A DNA stretch of 64,000 nucleotides from Parvularcula sp. IMCC14364 (GCF_030758415.1 NZ_CP132334.1:1488001-1552000); one strand, 5' to 3'; numbered from the stretch's first letter, positions 18,754-29,075 are shown. Translations and numbers: made by a program. Notes: generated from the letters alone by a model not told the origin.

Positions 18754-19992
18754 ATGAACCTGCCATTGCAGTCTGTGAAGACAGATCATGTATCAAACGC
18801 AAAAGATCAGGTGCCGCGGCGCATCAGCATCTTTGGCTCTACGGGCTCGGTCGGAGAGAACACGCTGGATCTCATCAGCTTTGCGCAGTCAAACGGCGCC
18901 GCCAACATGGAAGTTGTCGCATTGACTGCGAATCGCAACGCGCGCCTTCTGGCCGAGCAGGCAATACGTTATGGAGCAGATTTTGCTGTCGTCGCTGACG
19001 ATAAAAAATACGATGAGTTGAAGGCGCATTTGCAAGGCACCGAGATTGCGTGCGGCGCAGGTGACGCTGCCATGCTCGAAGCGGCCGAGATGGAGGCTGA
19101 CTGGGTTATGGCAGCCATCGTAGGCGCTGCCGGACTGCAGCCTACACTCACAGCAGCGCGACGCGGTGCTGATATCGCTTTCGCCAACAAGGAATGCCTG
19201 GTTTGCGCTGGCAGTGTCTTTACAGGTGCCATGAAGCAGGGGGGCGGTCGCCTTCTACCCGTCGATTCTGAACATAACGCCATTTTTCAGGTCTACGACT
19301 TCGATAGACCGGAGCGCATTACCCGCATCCTGCTGACAGCTTCCGGCGGACCGTTCCGCACTTGGACACGCGCGCAGATGGCAGCCGTAAGTGTGGAACA
19401 GGCTGTCGCCCATCCCAACTGGTCCATGGGCGCAAAGATTTCAATCGATAGCGCCACCATGATGAACAAAGGTCTGGAACTCATTGAAGCTGCTAGGCTT
19501 TTCCCGACGCCTTCAAGTGATATTGAGATTATTGTTCATCCGCAATCTGTCATCCATTCCATGGTCGAATATGTTGACGGCTCGGTTCTGGCGCAGATGG
19601 GGACGCCGGATATGCGCACGCCAATCGCCTCCGCTCTGGCCTGGCCGGACCGCGTTGCCTCACCCAGCCCGAAGCTGGATTTCAGCAATCTTGCTAACCT
19701 GACCTTTGAGGAGGCTGATGCGGAAAAGTTTCCAGCTTTACGCCTTTCCAGAGAGGCTTTGGAACTTGACGGGCTGGCGCCAACCGCGCTGAATGCTGCA
19801 AATGAGATCGCAGTCGAGGCCTTTCTGAAACGTCATCTAAAATTTCTGGACATTACTGCTGTCACAGAGCAGGTTTTGACTTCATTCGGATTTGCAAAGT
19901 GTGACGGCGAGATTACGCTGGAGGATGTTCTGGAAACTGACAAGGAAGCACGCCGAAAAGCGTCTGATATAGTTGCAACTCTCTCCGCTTAG
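18754..19992 (+). CDS. dxr: 1-deoxy-D-xylulose 5-phosphate reductoisomerase
   Basis: 412 residues. It carries out the committed step of the MEP isoprenoid pathway. NADPH site: I-F-G-S-T-G-S-V-G-E-N-T near residue 25. Substrate and metal site: N-K-E-C-L-V, then L-P-V-D-S-E-H-N-A-I-F. Further motifs are A-H-P-N-W-S-M-G and N-K-G-L-E-L-I-E-A. The N-terminus is about 20 residues longer than the core. It supplies precursors to uppS upstream. Confidence 0.96.
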   Translation: MNLPLQSVKTDHVSNAKDQVPRRISIFGSTGSVGENTLDLISFAQSNGAANMEVVALTANRNARLLAEQAIRYGADFAVVADDKKYDELKAHLQGTEIACGAGDAAMLEAAEMEADWVMAAIVGAAGLQPTLTAARRGADIAFANKECLVCAGSVFTGAMKQGGGRLLPVDSEHNAIFQVYDFDRPERITRILLTASGGPFRTWTRAQMAAVSVEQAVAHPNWSMGAKISIDSATMMNKGLELIEAARLFPTPSSDIEIIVHPQSVIHSMVEYVDGSVLAQMGTPDMRTPIASALAWPDRVASPSPKLDFSNLANLTFEEADAEKFPALRLSREALELDGLAPTALNAANEIAVEAFLKRHLKFLDITAVTEQVLTSFGFAKCDGEITLEDVLETDKEARRKASDIVATLSA

Positions 19993-20037
19993 CCCCTCAA
20001 ACACTTCAAATCTGTCCAGGTGATACGAGCTATATAA

Positions 20038-21309
20038 ATGGATATTATCTTCGGTTTGCTGGTCACACTGGCGTCTTTCATCGTTCTTTTGTCGTTTATC
20101 GTATTTTTCCACGAACTCGGCCACTTTCAGGTGGCACGTTGGTGCGGCGTAAAAGTGGACGTATTCTCTATCGGGTTTGGCCCGGTACTCCTCAGAAGGA
20201 CCGACAGACAGGGCACCGAATGGCGCATCAGTGCGTTGCCTCTGGGGGGGTTCGTCAAGTTTTTTGGCGATGCCGGACCGGCCTCAGCACCATCTTCAGA
20301 GGTTAATGAAGAGAAATCTGCCGATAACGCGGATAGTTCTGACGACACTCCGGGCATGACCCAGTTTCCAAAAGGCAGCGAAAGAGACGAGCTTGAACAC
20401 CGCCTGACCGCAGAAGAGAAAGCTGTCTGCTTTCATTTCAAGCCGTTATGGCAAAGAGCAGCGATCGTCGCTGCCGGGCCAATGGCGAACTTCGTTCTGG
20501 CGATCGCGATCTTTTTTGTTCTGCTCATGTCGCTTGGTGAAACGGTACGAGAGGCAAGAATTGTCTCTGTGGAGCCGGATTCACCTGCTGCGATAGCCGG
20601 TTTCGAACCAGGTGACAAAGTGCTGTCGGTTGAAGGCAAGAGAGTGCGCGACTGGACTGACCTTACCCAGGCCGTGAAACTCGGCACCGGTGAAGAACTT
20701 GATTTTGAAGTCGAGCGCAACAACTCAGTTATTTTGTTGCGTGCCACACCTGAGCGCCGCGAAATGCTTGATCGCTATGGCAACACCGTCAGCGCAGGTT
20801 TTCTGGGGGTCAGCTCTACGCCTGAGTTTCAGAATGTTCGCTACGGACCGCTCGAGGCTATGGGAAAATCCATTGCCCGGGTTGGCGATATGATTGGCCT
20901 GACGGTGAAGTTTCTCGGCCGTATAATCCTGGGTAAAGAAGATTTCTCGCAACTTGGCGGACCCGTCAAAATTGCCAAATATGCCGGTCAATCTACCATG
21001 TCCGGCTTTGACGAGGCTGTGCCCGAAGAAGTCAGTCTTGGGCGCAGACTGCTTATTAGTCTTGTGGATTTCGTGCAGATGGCAGCAATGATCTCGATCA
21101 GCGTGGGTTTCCTCAATCTGCTGCCTGTGCCGGTGCTGGATGGCGGGCATCTGGTGTTTTACGCCTATGAGGCGATTGCCGGAAAACCCTTGAGTGAGGC
21201 GGTGCAGGCATTCAGCTTCAGAATCGGGATTGTTATTTTGCTGTTCTTGATGGTATTCGTCACTTGGAATGACATTAGTCAGGAATTCCTATCGAAACTG
21301 ACCGGATAA
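20038..21309 (+). CDS. rseP: Site-2 protease RseP
   Basis: 423 residues, intramembrane zinc metalloprotease. The active site is F-F-H-E-L-G-H near residue 22. A PDZ domain (about 175-260) has E-P-D-S-P-A-A-I-A-G-F-E-P-G-D. The second membrane motif is N-L-L-P-V-P-V-L-D-G-G-H near residue 359. A Ser/Asp-rich insert of about 40 residues (80-120) separates the first helix region from the PDZ part. Family role: cleavage of anti-sigma factors and signal peptide remnants. It lies just upstream of bamA, as usual. Confidence 0.95.
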   Translation: MDIIFGLLVTLASFIVLLSFIVFFHELGHFQVARWCGVKVDVFSIGFGPVLLRRTDRQGTEWRISALPLGGFVKFFGDAGPASAPSSEVNEEKSADNADSSDDTPGMTQFPKGSERDELEHRLTAEEKAVCFHFKPLWQRAAIVAAGPMANFVLAIAIFFVLLMSLGETVREARIVSVEPDSPAAIAGFEPGDKVLSVEGKRVRDWTDLTQAVKLGTGEELDFEVERNNSVILLRATPERREMLDRYGNTVSAGFLGVSSTPEFQNVRYGPLEAMGKSIARVGDMIGLTVKFLGRIILGKEDFSQLGGPVKIAKYAGQSTMSGFDEAVPEEVSLGRRLLISLVDFVQMAAMISISVGFLNLLPVPVLDGGHLVFYAYEAIAGKPLSEAVQAFSFRIGIVILLFLMVFVTWNDISQEFLSKLTG

Positions 21310-21346
21310 CCATCCGGGGCTGAAAGGCCAAACTTAAGGGTATGAC

Positions 21347-23914
21347 ATGAGTATAACTGGGCAGGGGTCTTCCATGGGAAATCGTAAAGTATCAAGTCTT
21401 ACAGCAGCTTTTCTGTTTGCTGTCTCAGGCATGGCGACTTTTGCAACCGGCACTTTAGTGAGTGGGGGCAGTGCCATTGCCCAGGAAGGCGGCGTTCTGG
21501 TTCAGCAGGTGCTGGTGCGTGGTAACCAGCGTATTGAGGCTGATACTGTCCGCTCGTATCTCATCATTCAGCCGGGTAGTCGCGTCGACCAGCAGTCTCT
21601 CGACGTTGCGCTGAAAACCCTTTTCGCAACAGGTCTTTTCAAGGACGTTAACCTTTCCCTCAACGATAATGTTGTTCTCGTTGAGGTTGAAGAAAACCCG
21701 ATCGTCAACAGGGTGATCTTTGAGGGCAACAAGCAAACTAAAGAAGACAAGTTCAACGAAGAAATTCAATTGGCACCTCGCGCAGTATACACAGTTGCAA
21801 AAGTGCAATCGGATGTTCAGCGCGTAATCGAAGTTTATCGTCGCTCTGGTCGCTTTGCGGCTACTGTTACGCCTAAGACAGTGCAACTCCCCCAGAACCG
21901 TGTTGATATCATTTTTGAAATTGATGAAGGGCCAACTACAGGTGTTGCCAAAGTGAACTTCTCTGGGAATGAGGTCTTCTCAGACAAGGACTTACGGGAT
22001 GTTGTCCTTACGTCAGAGAGCCGCTGGTACAAGTTTTTTGAGAGTAATGACAATTATGATCCGGATCGTCTTGAATATGATCGGGAATTGTTGCGGCAGC
22101 ATTATACCAGATTGGGCTATGCTGATTTTCAAGTGGTCGCTGCGACAGCTGAATTAACCTCTGATCGGGGAGACTTTTTTATCAGCTTTCAGGTCGAGGA
22201 AGGACCGAAATACGATTTTGGCAAGATAAATGTCAAAACGACGCTCTCCAAAGTGAACGAGTCATTGCTGGAACGCAGTCTACCCATACGCAGTGGCACA
22301 ACCTTTAATAGCGAACTTATTGAAAACGCCGTAGAGTCTATCACTTATGCCACCGGTATTTCCGGTTACGCCTTTGTAGACGTAAATCCTCGTTTGACAC
22401 GAAATGAGGAAGCGAAAACCGTCGATATTACTTTCGAGGTTAATGAGGGGCCTAGGGTTTATGTCGAACGTATCAATATCGGGGGTAATACACGTACACT
22501 CGATCCTGTTATCCGGCGCGAAATCAACCTTGTAGAGGGCGATGCCTTTAACCGCGTACTTGTTGACCGTTCACAGCGCCGTGTTAATGGATTGGGCTTT
22601 TTCAGCGATGTTGCCATTAGTGAACTACCTGGATCTGCTCCTGACCGGACAGTTCTCGATGTACAAGTTGCCGAACAATCCACTGGCTCCTTCTCAGTTG
22701 GGGCAGGTATATCATCACAAGATAGTTTTATCGCAAACCTTTCTGTCTCTGAGCGCAATCTACTAGGGCGCGGCCAATTCTTGCAGCTTGATTTGAGAGC
22801 TAGCGCACGTACGCAATCTGCGACAGTGCGATTCAGAGAACCCTATTTCCTTGGTAGAAATCTGGCGGCAGGTTTCGACCTGTTTAGTAGTAGCGTAGAT
22901 TTTGAGGAATCAGGTTTTGTTAGAGATAGTCTGGGTGCCGGGGTTAATATGAGTTTTCCGGTTTCAGATTCTGGTAGGCTGGGGCTGAGCTACACACTTA
23001 GAAATGATAATCTGGAAATTAGTCAGCCAGGAATACAGTCAGTTGCAGGCACTTTAGATCTGAATAACCCTTCAGAACTACAAACTGTTCTGATCGCAGG
23101 CGCTACTCCGGACGACATCACTGTTGACGCTAACGGACAACAGGTCGTTCGAGCTGATTTTTGTGATTTTGTTGTAAATCAGTTAGACTCAACATGTGAA
23201 TCTCGAGGCGAGTTTCTAACGTCAGCTGTTGGTTACAGTCTGAATTACAATAAATTAAACAATCCTTTTCTACCCTCGCGTGGTTGGCGCATAGGTATTA
23301 GTCAGGCTTTTTCTGGTTTGGGCGGGGACGTACAGAATCTGAAAACTACCGTTCAAGGTGCTTATTATCGCCCTCTTCCTTTTGACTTCGTGGGCGCACT
23401 GAAATTTGACGTCGGTTACGTTGACGGTTGGGGTGATGACAATATCCGCATATCCGATCGATTCTTTAAAGGCGGCGCCTCCTTCCGTGGGTTCGAGGTT
23501 GCTGGGGTCGGACCCCGCAGAGTATTTCAAGATGGTACTCCTGGTGGAGGACGAGGCAGGGCACTTGGCGCGAAAACCTATGCAGTTGGTTCATTGGAGG
23601 CACGTATTCCGCTGCCTATTCCTGATCAATACGATATCAATACGTCCCTTTTCACTGATTTTGGCACGGTCGGCATCATTGATGAGGAAAGTAAAATCCT
23701 TAACGATGATGTGACGAATTTTGTTGACTTCAACGGTGACGGAATTTTTGATGAGCCGATCCAGGATGACATGTCTATTCGCGTTTCCGCCGGCATTAGT
23801 ATCGACTGGCGTTCACCATTCGGACCGGTGCGTATTGATCTTGCTGAAGTGCTGATACAGGAAGATTATGATCAGACAGAAGCGTTCCGTTTCAGTGCTG
23901 GTGGTCAATTCTAG
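21347..23914 (+). CDS. bamA: Outer membrane assembly factor BamA
   Basis: 855 residues. After a signal peptide (cleavage near S-A-I-A-Q-E), five POTRA domains span about 45-440 and a 16-stranded beta barrel fills the rest, ending in phenylalanine. F-K-G-G-A-S-F-R-G-F near residue 707 is the conserved L6-type loop. It inserts outer-membrane proteins. An alternative ATG at 21374 would give a more ordinary signal peptide. An extracellular loop near residues 590-620 carries a Cys pair 11 residues apart. Base composition looks lower in GC than the neighbours. Confidence 0.95.
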   Translation: MSITGQGSSMGNRKVSSLTAAFLFAVSGMATFATGTLVSGGSAIAQEGGVLVQQVLVRGNQRIEADTVRSYLIIQPGSRVDQQSLDVALKTLFATGLFKDVNLSLNDNVVLVEVEENPIVNRVIFEGNKQTKEDKFNEEIQLAPRAVYTVAKVQSDVQRVIEVYRRSGRFAATVTPKTVQLPQNRVDIIFEIDEGPTTGVAKVNFSGNEVFSDKDLRDVVLTSESRWYKFFESNDNYDPDRLEYDRELLRQHYTRLGYADFQVVAATAELTSDRGDFFISFQVEEGPKYDFGKINVKTTLSKVNESLLERSLPIRSGTTFNSELIENAVESITYATGISGYAFVDVNPRLTRNEEAKTVDITFEVNEGPRVYVERINIGGNTRTLDPVIRREINLVEGDAFNRVLVDRSQRRVNGLGFFSDVAISELPGSAPDRTVLDVQVAEQSTGSFSVGAGISSQDSFIANLSVSERNLLGRGQFLQLDLRASARTQSATVRFREPYFLGRNLAAGFDLFSSSVDFEESGFVRDSLGAGVNMSFPVSDSGRLGLSYTLRNDNLEISQPGIQSVAGTLDLNNPSELQTVLIAGATPDDITVDANGQQVVRADFCDFVVNQLDSTCESRGEFLTSAVGYSLNYNKLNNPFLPSRGWRIGISQAFSGLGGDVQNLKTTVQGAYYRPLPFDFVGALKFDVGYVDGWGDDNIRISDRFFKGGASFRGFEVAGVGPRRVFQDGTPGGGRGRALGAKTYAVGSLEARIPLPIPDQYDINTSLFTDFGTVGIIDEESKILNDDVTNFVDFNGDGIFDEPIQDDMSIRVSAGISIDWRSPFGPVRIDLAEVLIQEDYDQTEAFRFSAGGQF

Positions 23915-23973
23915 AACTGGCATGGTTTTTTAATCAGATAGGGGAAGATAACCTTTTTGGGACAGGTGGTATT

Positions 23974-24603
23974 ATGAGTGTAAGAAGTTTTACAAAATTA
24001 TGTAGCGTTATGGCCTTGGCTGTTGCGGGGAGCTTTGCAAGCAGTCTCGGTATGAGTACTGTTGTAGCACAGGAAGAAGCAGCTCCTGTCATCCTGATTG
24101 TTGATCAGTCCAGACTTCTGGCAACTTCAAAGGCAGGAAAATCTGTTACCGAGCAAATGCAGGCCTTGCAGACTACTGCAAACAAGGAGCTTGAGGAGAC
24201 TATCGGTATGATTATCGCCGAAGCCGAAGAATTGAAGTCAAAAGAAGGCAGCATGGATGAGTCTGTGTATCTTGCCGAGGCACAAAGACTGGCTATTGCA
24301 CAAAACAACATTCCCATGTTGCGCGAAATCAAGGTGCGTGAACTACAAGCCGCTGAACAAAAGGCACTTGGAGAAATCAGTGAAATCATGCGTCCTATCC
24401 TCAAAGAGATCGTTGACTCCAGAGGTGCCACACTTTTGCTTGACCGTTCCGCTGTCATGTATGCCTCAACGGATACAGACATAACAGAATATGTACTGGG
24501 CAAACTGGATGAAGAAATCACCACTGTGAAGGTCGAGCGCATTGATCTGATCCAGCAGCGGTTGGCAGCGCAACAACGTGCCGCCGCCTCACAGCAGCAA
24601 TAA
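23974..24603 (+). CDS. skp: Periplasmic chaperone Skp/OmpH
   Basis: 209 residues. A signal peptide ending near V-V-A-Q-E is followed by the Skp core that starts I-L-I-V-D-Q-S-R-L-L-A-T-S and continues as a long alpha-helical hairpin rich in Glu, Lys and Gln. The C-terminus is Gln/Ala-rich. It holds unfolded outer-membrane proteins for BamA, whose gene is directly upstream. It is followed by an intrinsic terminator. Confidence 0.9.
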   Translation: MSVRSFTKLCSVMALAVAGSFASSLGMSTVVAQEEAAPVILIVDQSRLLATSKAGKSVTEQMQALQTTANKELEETIGMIIAEAEELKSKEGSMDESVYLAEAQRLAIAQNNIPMLREIKVRELQAAEQKALGEISEIMRPILKEIVDSRGATLLLDRSAVMYASTDTDITEYVLGKLDEEITTVKVERIDLIQQRLAAQQRAAASQQQ

Positions 24604-24624
24604 TATTTTCCAAAATGGAATAGT

Positions 24625-24652
24625 AAGGCCCGTCCTATGACGGGCCTTTTTC
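24625..24652 (+). terminator. Rho-independent terminator after skp
   Basis: GGCCCGTC pairs with GACGGGCC around a four-base loop (CTAT), followed by TTTTT. It closes the bamA-skp transcript ahead of lpxD. Confidence 0.9.
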
Positions 24653-24714
24653 TTGAGTTTTTTTGTCACGTGAGCTTGCCGTTTCAAGGACAAGCAATCT
24701 AGGTAAGCAGGATC

Positions 24715-25740
24715 ATGATAGATTCACGGTTTTTCCAATCAGCCAGCCCACTGTCTATTGCTGAACTGCAGCAACTATTGGGCAAAAAGGCGGTCGCGAC
24801 AGGGGCACAAGCTTACGTGAGCCATGTAGCAGACTTTTCAGACAATGATCTTGAAGGGGCGGTCATTTTCATCACTGATGCAAAATACCTGTCGGAAAAA
24901 CCGAAAAGCCTGCCGTCCGTTTGTCTGATTTCTCCGAAAGTTGCAGCTAAAGCTAACCTGAGTACAGACTTGCCGGGTGTAACAATCCTGGAGACGCCTA
25001 ACCCACGCGCTGATTTTGCAACAATTGCTATTGCGCTACATAAAAGCATCGCTGAGGAAGTTGGTTATGGTGATCGCAAGGATGCGATTATCGATGATAG
25101 CGCTAACATTGACCCAAGTGTGATCATCGGGGCAGGGGCAAACATTGCCGCAGATGTCACGATTTGCGCAAACAGCGTGATTGGTCCGGGCGTGAGTATC
25201 GGGCCGGGTTCGATCATCGGGGCTAATGTTTCTATCACGCACGCCCGGCTTGGATCGCATACACGCATTTCCAGCGGTGCGAGAATAGGTGAAGCTGGTT
25301 TTGGCTTTGTGCAGATTGATGGCAAGCAACGTCGAATACCGCAGCTTGGCCGCGTTATCATTGGTGATGAAGTTGAAATTGGTGCAAATACAACAGTTGA
25401 TCGTGGGGCGTTGAATGACACTATCATTGGTGCGCAAACCAAGATCGACAATCTTGTACAGATCGGCCACAACTGCCGGATAGGGGCACGATGTGCTATC
25501 GCCTCTCAAACTGGCATATCCGGCAGTACAAGCCTTGGCGACGACGTGATGATTGGTGGACAGGTAGGATTGGCCGACCACTTGTCTATTGGTGATGGTG
25601 TTGTCATTGTTGGTCGTGCCGGTTTGATGAAAGACATACCCGCTGGTGAGAAATGGGGGGGATACCCTGCAAAGCCAGCGCGGCAATGGTTCAAGGAAGT
25701 TGCCGCTGTAAGCAAACTTGCCGGCACCGGTAAAAAATAA
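24715..25740 (+). CDS. lpxD: UDP-3-O-acylglucosamine N-acyltransferase
   Basis: 341 residues. It adds the N-linked acyl chain in lipid A synthesis. An N-terminal uridine-binding domain (1-100) is followed by hexapeptide repeats of a left-handed beta helix (about 110-320). The catalytic-histidine region I-G-H-N-C-R-I-G lies near residue 248. It starts the lpxD-fabZ-lpxA-lpxI-lpxB operon. Confidence 0.96.
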   Translation: MIDSRFFQSASPLSIAELQQLLGKKAVATGAQAYVSHVADFSDNDLEGAVIFITDAKYLSEKPKSLPSVCLISPKVAAKANLSTDLPGVTILETPNPRADFATIAIALHKSIAEEVGYGDRKDAIIDDSANIDPSVIIGAGANIAADVTICANSVIGPGVSIGPGSIIGANVSITHARLGSHTRISSGARIGEAGFGFVQIDGKQRRIPQLGRVIIGDEVEIGANTTVDRGALNDTIIGAQTKIDNLVQIGHNCRIGARCAIASQTGISGSTSLGDDVMIGGQVGLADHLSIGDGVVIVGRAGLMKDIPAGEKWGGYPAKPARQWFKEVAAVSKLAGTGKK

Positions 25741-25756
25741 ACAAGAGAAAAGATTG

Positions 25757-26233
25757 ATGAGCGATATTGAGCAAAAGGATTATCTGGACCCTCTCGACAT
25801 TCTTGCCTTGATGGAACTGCTGCCGCATCGCTACCCGATGCTGATGGTCGACAAAATCATCAACATTACACCAGATAATGGGGCAACAGGTATCAAGAAC
25901 GTTTCAATAAACGAACCTTATTTTCAGGGGCATTTCCCCGGTAAACCCGTGATGCCGGGCGTCTTGATCATTGAATCAATGGCGCAGACTGCTGCAGCTT
26001 ATACGGCGTATGCTGAGAAACTGGACACAAAAGGTAAAGTGGTCCTTTTTATGGGACTGGATAAAGTCAAATTCCGGCGCCCGGTTGTACCTGGTGACCA
26101 GTTGGAAATACATGTCAAAACCTCACAGAAAAGACCACCCGTCTGGAAATATGAGAGTAAAGCTATCGTTGATGGCAAAGTGGTCGCCGAAGCAAATTAT
26201 GCCGCTATGCTGGCAGATCCCGGAGGCATTTGA
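25757..26233 (+). CDS. fabZ: 3-hydroxyacyl-ACP dehydratase FabZ
   Basis: 158 residues from the ATG at 25757. An upstream start at 25718 would overlap lpxD and was rejected. Hot-dog fold with L-L-P-H-R-Y-P-M-L-M-V-D, the catalytic His in G-H-F-P-G-K-P-V-M-P-G-V-L, and the Glu in I-E-S-M-A-Q. It dehydrates hydroxyacyl-ACP in fatty acid synthesis and competes with LpxA/LpxD for the same substrate pool. Confidence 0.97.
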   Translation: MSDIEQKDYLDPLDILALMELLPHRYPMLMVDKIINITPDNGATGIKNVSINEPYFQGHFPGKPVMPGVLIIESMAQTAAAYTAYAEKLDTKGKVVLFMGLDKVKFRRPVVPGDQLEIHVKTSQKRPPVWKYESKAIVDGKVVAEANYAAMLADPGGI

Positions 26234-26235
26234 CC

Positions 26236-27030
26236 ATGGCAGACACAGTCATCCATCCGACGGCAATAATTGAGGACGGGGCCAGTCTGGGAACAGGTGT
26301 AAGGGTGGGGCCCTTCTGTCATATCGGCAGTAAGGCCGTTCTGGAGGATGATGTCATTCTCAAGAGCCATGTTGTTATTGACGGAAATACGATAATAGGT
26401 GAGCGGACTAATATCGCCCCCTTTGCCTCACTTGGCAGCGCACCACAGCATCTTGGCTACAAGGGTGAGGATACAAAACTCATCATAGGACAGGACAATA
26501 ATATCCGTGAATATGTTACCATGAACCCCGGCACCGTTAGTGGGCGTGGCCAGACTGTGGTGGGTAATGGTTGTCTTTTCATGGCCTCTACTCATGTCGC
26601 CCATGACTGCATCGTGGGCAATAACGTTATCATGGCAAATAACGCTACCCTGGGCGGGCATGTTTCGGTGCAGGATTTTGTCTTCATGGGCGGCATGTCA
26701 GCCGTGCACCAATATTGCCGTGTAGGCATATATGCTTTTGTTGGCGCGGCCGCACTCGTGACGACAGACGTTATACCATATGGGTCTGTGATCGGAAATC
26801 ATGCGCGCCTCGAAGGATTGAATATCGTTGGTATGAAGCGTCGCAATACGCCGCGCGCGGTGATTCACAAGATACGATCTGCTTACAGACTTCTTTTTGC
26901 GCAAGAGGGCACATTACAGGAGCGCATTGAAGACGTGTCAGAAATGTTCAGTGACAGCGAAGAAGTATCCAGAATAATCAGCTTTATAAAAGCTGAAAGT
27001 TCTCGCCCTCTGTGCACACCGAAAGCCTGA
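26236..27030 (+). CDS. lpxA: UDP-GlcNAc acyltransferase LpxA
   Basis: 264 residues from the ATG at 26236, with GGAGG nine bases upstream. A TTG at 26230 is too close to that site. Left-handed beta helix begins H-P-T-A-I-I-E-D-G-A; M-A-S-T-H-V-A-H-D-C holds the catalytic His near residue 123. It transfers the first acyl chain onto UDP-GlcNAc. The start lies three bases after the fabZ stop. Confidence 0.97.
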   Translation: MADTVIHPTAIIEDGASLGTGVRVGPFCHIGSKAVLEDDVILKSHVVIDGNTIIGERTNIAPFASLGSAPQHLGYKGEDTKLIIGQDNNIREYVTMNPGTVSGRGQTVVGNGCLFMASTHVAHDCIVGNNVIMANNATLGGHVSVQDFVFMGGMSAVHQYCRVGIYAFVGAAALVTTDVIPYGSVIGNHARLEGLNIVGMKRRNTPRAVIHKIRSAYRLLFAQEGTLQERIEDVSEMFSDSEEVSRIISFIKAESSRPLCTPKA

Positions 27031-27033
27031 CAT

Positions 27034-27900
27034 ATGCAACGCTGGACCAGATTGGGAATTATTGCCGGGGGTGGTCAGCTACCCTTAAAGCTGGCCCAGA
27101 CCTGCAAGGCCGCCGGAAAACCATACTTCGTTATCCGACTCAAGGGGTATGCCGACGATTCGCTCGCTGGTTTCGATGGTGAAGAATGTGGTATTGCCGA
27201 ATTGGGAAAGACCATACGATTACTCAAGCAGGAATCCTGCGATGCGATTGTTATGGCAGGCCTTGTACCAAGGCCAAATTTTTCGGTGTTGAAACCTGAT
27301 TGGCGCGGTGCCGCATTGCTCCCCAAAGCCTTATCCGCTGCGCGCAAGGGCGATGGCGCCATTTTGAATGTACTCGTTGACACCTTTGAAGCAGAAGGCT
27401 TTCTGGTCATTGGTGCTGAAGAAGTAGCAGAGGATTTGCTCGCCCCATCAGGGCATCTGGGCAGTGTTCAGCCGACAGTTAAAGACAAATCTGATATGCG
27501 AAAAGCGGCGGACGTTATACGCGCTCTCGGGCCATTTGACATCGGGCAGGGAGCCATTGTCAGAAATGGCTTTGTGCTGGCTATTGAAGCTGCCGAGGGA
27601 ACGGACCAGATGCTACGTCGGTGTGCCAATCTACCCGAAGACATGAAAGGGTATGAGCCTGACGAGACACAGGAGCGACGGGGCGTTCTGCTTAAAAGAC
27701 CAAAGCCCGGGCAGGAGCTGCGTGTTGACCTGCCAACGATTGGTGTAGAGACGATCAGAGGGGCTGCCGCTGCTGGTTTGGCTGGCATAGCCATCGAGGC
27801 GGATGCCGCCTTGATTATGGACCGGCAATCCCTGATTACACTTGCTGACAGGGAAGGGCTTTTCGTGTACGGGTTTAACGAAAGCGACCTTCAAAGCTGA
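27034..27900 (+). CDS. lpxI: UDP-2,3-diacylglucosamine pyrophosphatase LpxI
   Basis: 288 residues, former DUF1009. I-A-G-G-G-Q-L-P marks the N-terminal domain. K-S-D-M-R-K-A-A-D-V and G-Q-G-A-I-V-R-N-G-F-V-L-A-I-E-A-A-E-G-T-D mark the catalytic C-terminal domain. LpxI replaces LpxH in alphaproteobacteria and makes lipid X, the LpxB substrate. It lies between lpxA and lpxB with gaps of three and eleven bases. Confidence 0.95.
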   Translation: MQRWTRLGIIAGGGQLPLKLAQTCKAAGKPYFVIRLKGYADDSLAGFDGEECGIAELGKTIRLLKQESCDAIVMAGLVPRPNFSVLKPDWRGAALLPKALSAARKGDGAILNVLVDTFEAEGFLVIGAEEVAEDLLAPSGHLGSVQPTVKDKSDMRKAADVIRALGPFDIGQGAIVRNGFVLAIEAAEGTDQMLRRCANLPEDMKGYEPDETQERRGVLLKRPKPGQELRVDLPTIGVETIRGAAAAGLAGIAIEADAALIMDRQSLITLADREGLFVYGFNESDLQS

Positions 27901-27911
27901 GGCAATTATAA

Positions 27912-29075
27912 GTGACCAAACCACTTAAAGTCCTGCTGGCCGCAATTGAGCCTTCTGGCGATGCGCTTGGAGCAAGCCTATATAAAGTGCTCAAAAAATC
28001 ACTGCCTGACGACACGGTATTTTTCGGATGTGGTGGCATGTTGATGGAACAGGAAGGTTTCTCAAGCTCTTTCCCGGTCGATGAGTTTTCCATCATTGGG
28101 CTGACAGGTTTCCTCAAGGCAATTCCTGAAGGTGTAAAGAGAGCCCGAGAGATAGGGCAGCTTGCAGCCAGCCTTCAGGCCGATATTGGTATCTATATTG
28201 ACGGCTGGGCGTTTAGCTGGAGAGCTGCAAGATACACCAAAATGTATTCACCTGATACATTGACGGTCAAATATGCTGCGCCGCAGATATGGGCCTCAAG
28301 ACCGGGCAGGGTTGAGCGCGTTAAACAGCATTTTGACTCGGTGCTGACATTGCTGCCTTTTGAACCGGCATGGTTCAGGGATGCTGGCATTCACGCTGAA
28401 TTTGTGGGCAATCCAAATTTCCAGACTGTTTATGCTCAGAGTATGGACGGTGCCGGTTTCAGAGAAAAATATAACCTCGAAGGCAAGTCTATTCTTGTCG
28501 CTTTACCCGGCAGCAGGAAGTCTGAAGTGTCGCATTTGGCACCGGTGTATGGCGATATATTTACTGCACTTGCCGACAGGAACTCAGCTCTTTCTATTGT
28601 TATCCCGCCAGCGCCTAATGTTGCCAGTCTGGTGAAAGACTCTTTTGCTGACCATCAGGATCTGATCACTTTTATTCAGCCAGAGGAGCGTTTTGACGCC
28701 TTTAATGCTGCAACGGCAGCGCTGGCAGCATCTGGTACGGTGACGACAGAACTTGCCATCGCCGGAACACCAATGATTGTCGCTTACAAGACGGACCCGC
28801 TAACGGCTTTCTGGGCTAAATCTGTTGTGACCACTGATTATGTGACGATCCTGAACAATGCAGCAGGGCGCGAAGTAATTCCGGAATTTTTACAGGAAGA
28901 CTGTACCGCTGAATTAATTGCCCCAGTGCTTGAGATATTGCTAACGGATGACACCGAACAGACCATACAGAAAAAAGCCTTCGGACAACTTCTTTCTGAT
29001 CTTGATGTCGACAAGGAACCAGCGGCTGAAAAGGCCGCTGAAGTGATCCTGTCATTACTAAACGAGCGGCAGTAA
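27912..29075 (+). CDS. lpxB: Lipid-A-disaccharide synthase
   Basis: 387 residues, GTG start. Glycosyltransferase family 19: A-I-E-P-S-G-D-A-L-G-A near the N-terminus, Q-I-W-A-S-R-P-G-R-V near residue 127, L-P-G-S-R-K-S-E-V near 199, and A-A-S-G-T-V-T-T-E-L-A near 276. It joins UDP-diacylglucosamine and lipid X. It is the last gene of the lipid A operon and runs tail to tail with gltA, one base apart. Confidence 0.95.
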   Translation: MTKPLKVLLAAIEPSGDALGASLYKVLKKSLPDDTVFFGCGGMLMEQEGFSSSFPVDEFSIIGLTGFLKAIPEGVKRAREIGQLAASLQADIGIYIDGWAFSWRAARYTKMYSPDTLTVKYAAPQIWASRPGRVERVKQHFDSVLTLLPFEPAWFRDAGIHAEFVGNPNFQTVYAQSMDGAGFREKYNLEGKSILVALPGSRKSEVSHLAPVYGDIFTALADRNSALSIVIPPAPNVASLVKDSFADHQDLITFIQPEERFDAFNAATAALAASGTVTTELAIAGTPMIVAYKTDPLTAFWAKSVVTTDYVTILNNAAGREVIPEFLQEDCTAELIAPVLEILLTDDTEQTIQKKAFGQLLSDLDVDKEPAAEKAAEVILSLLNERQ

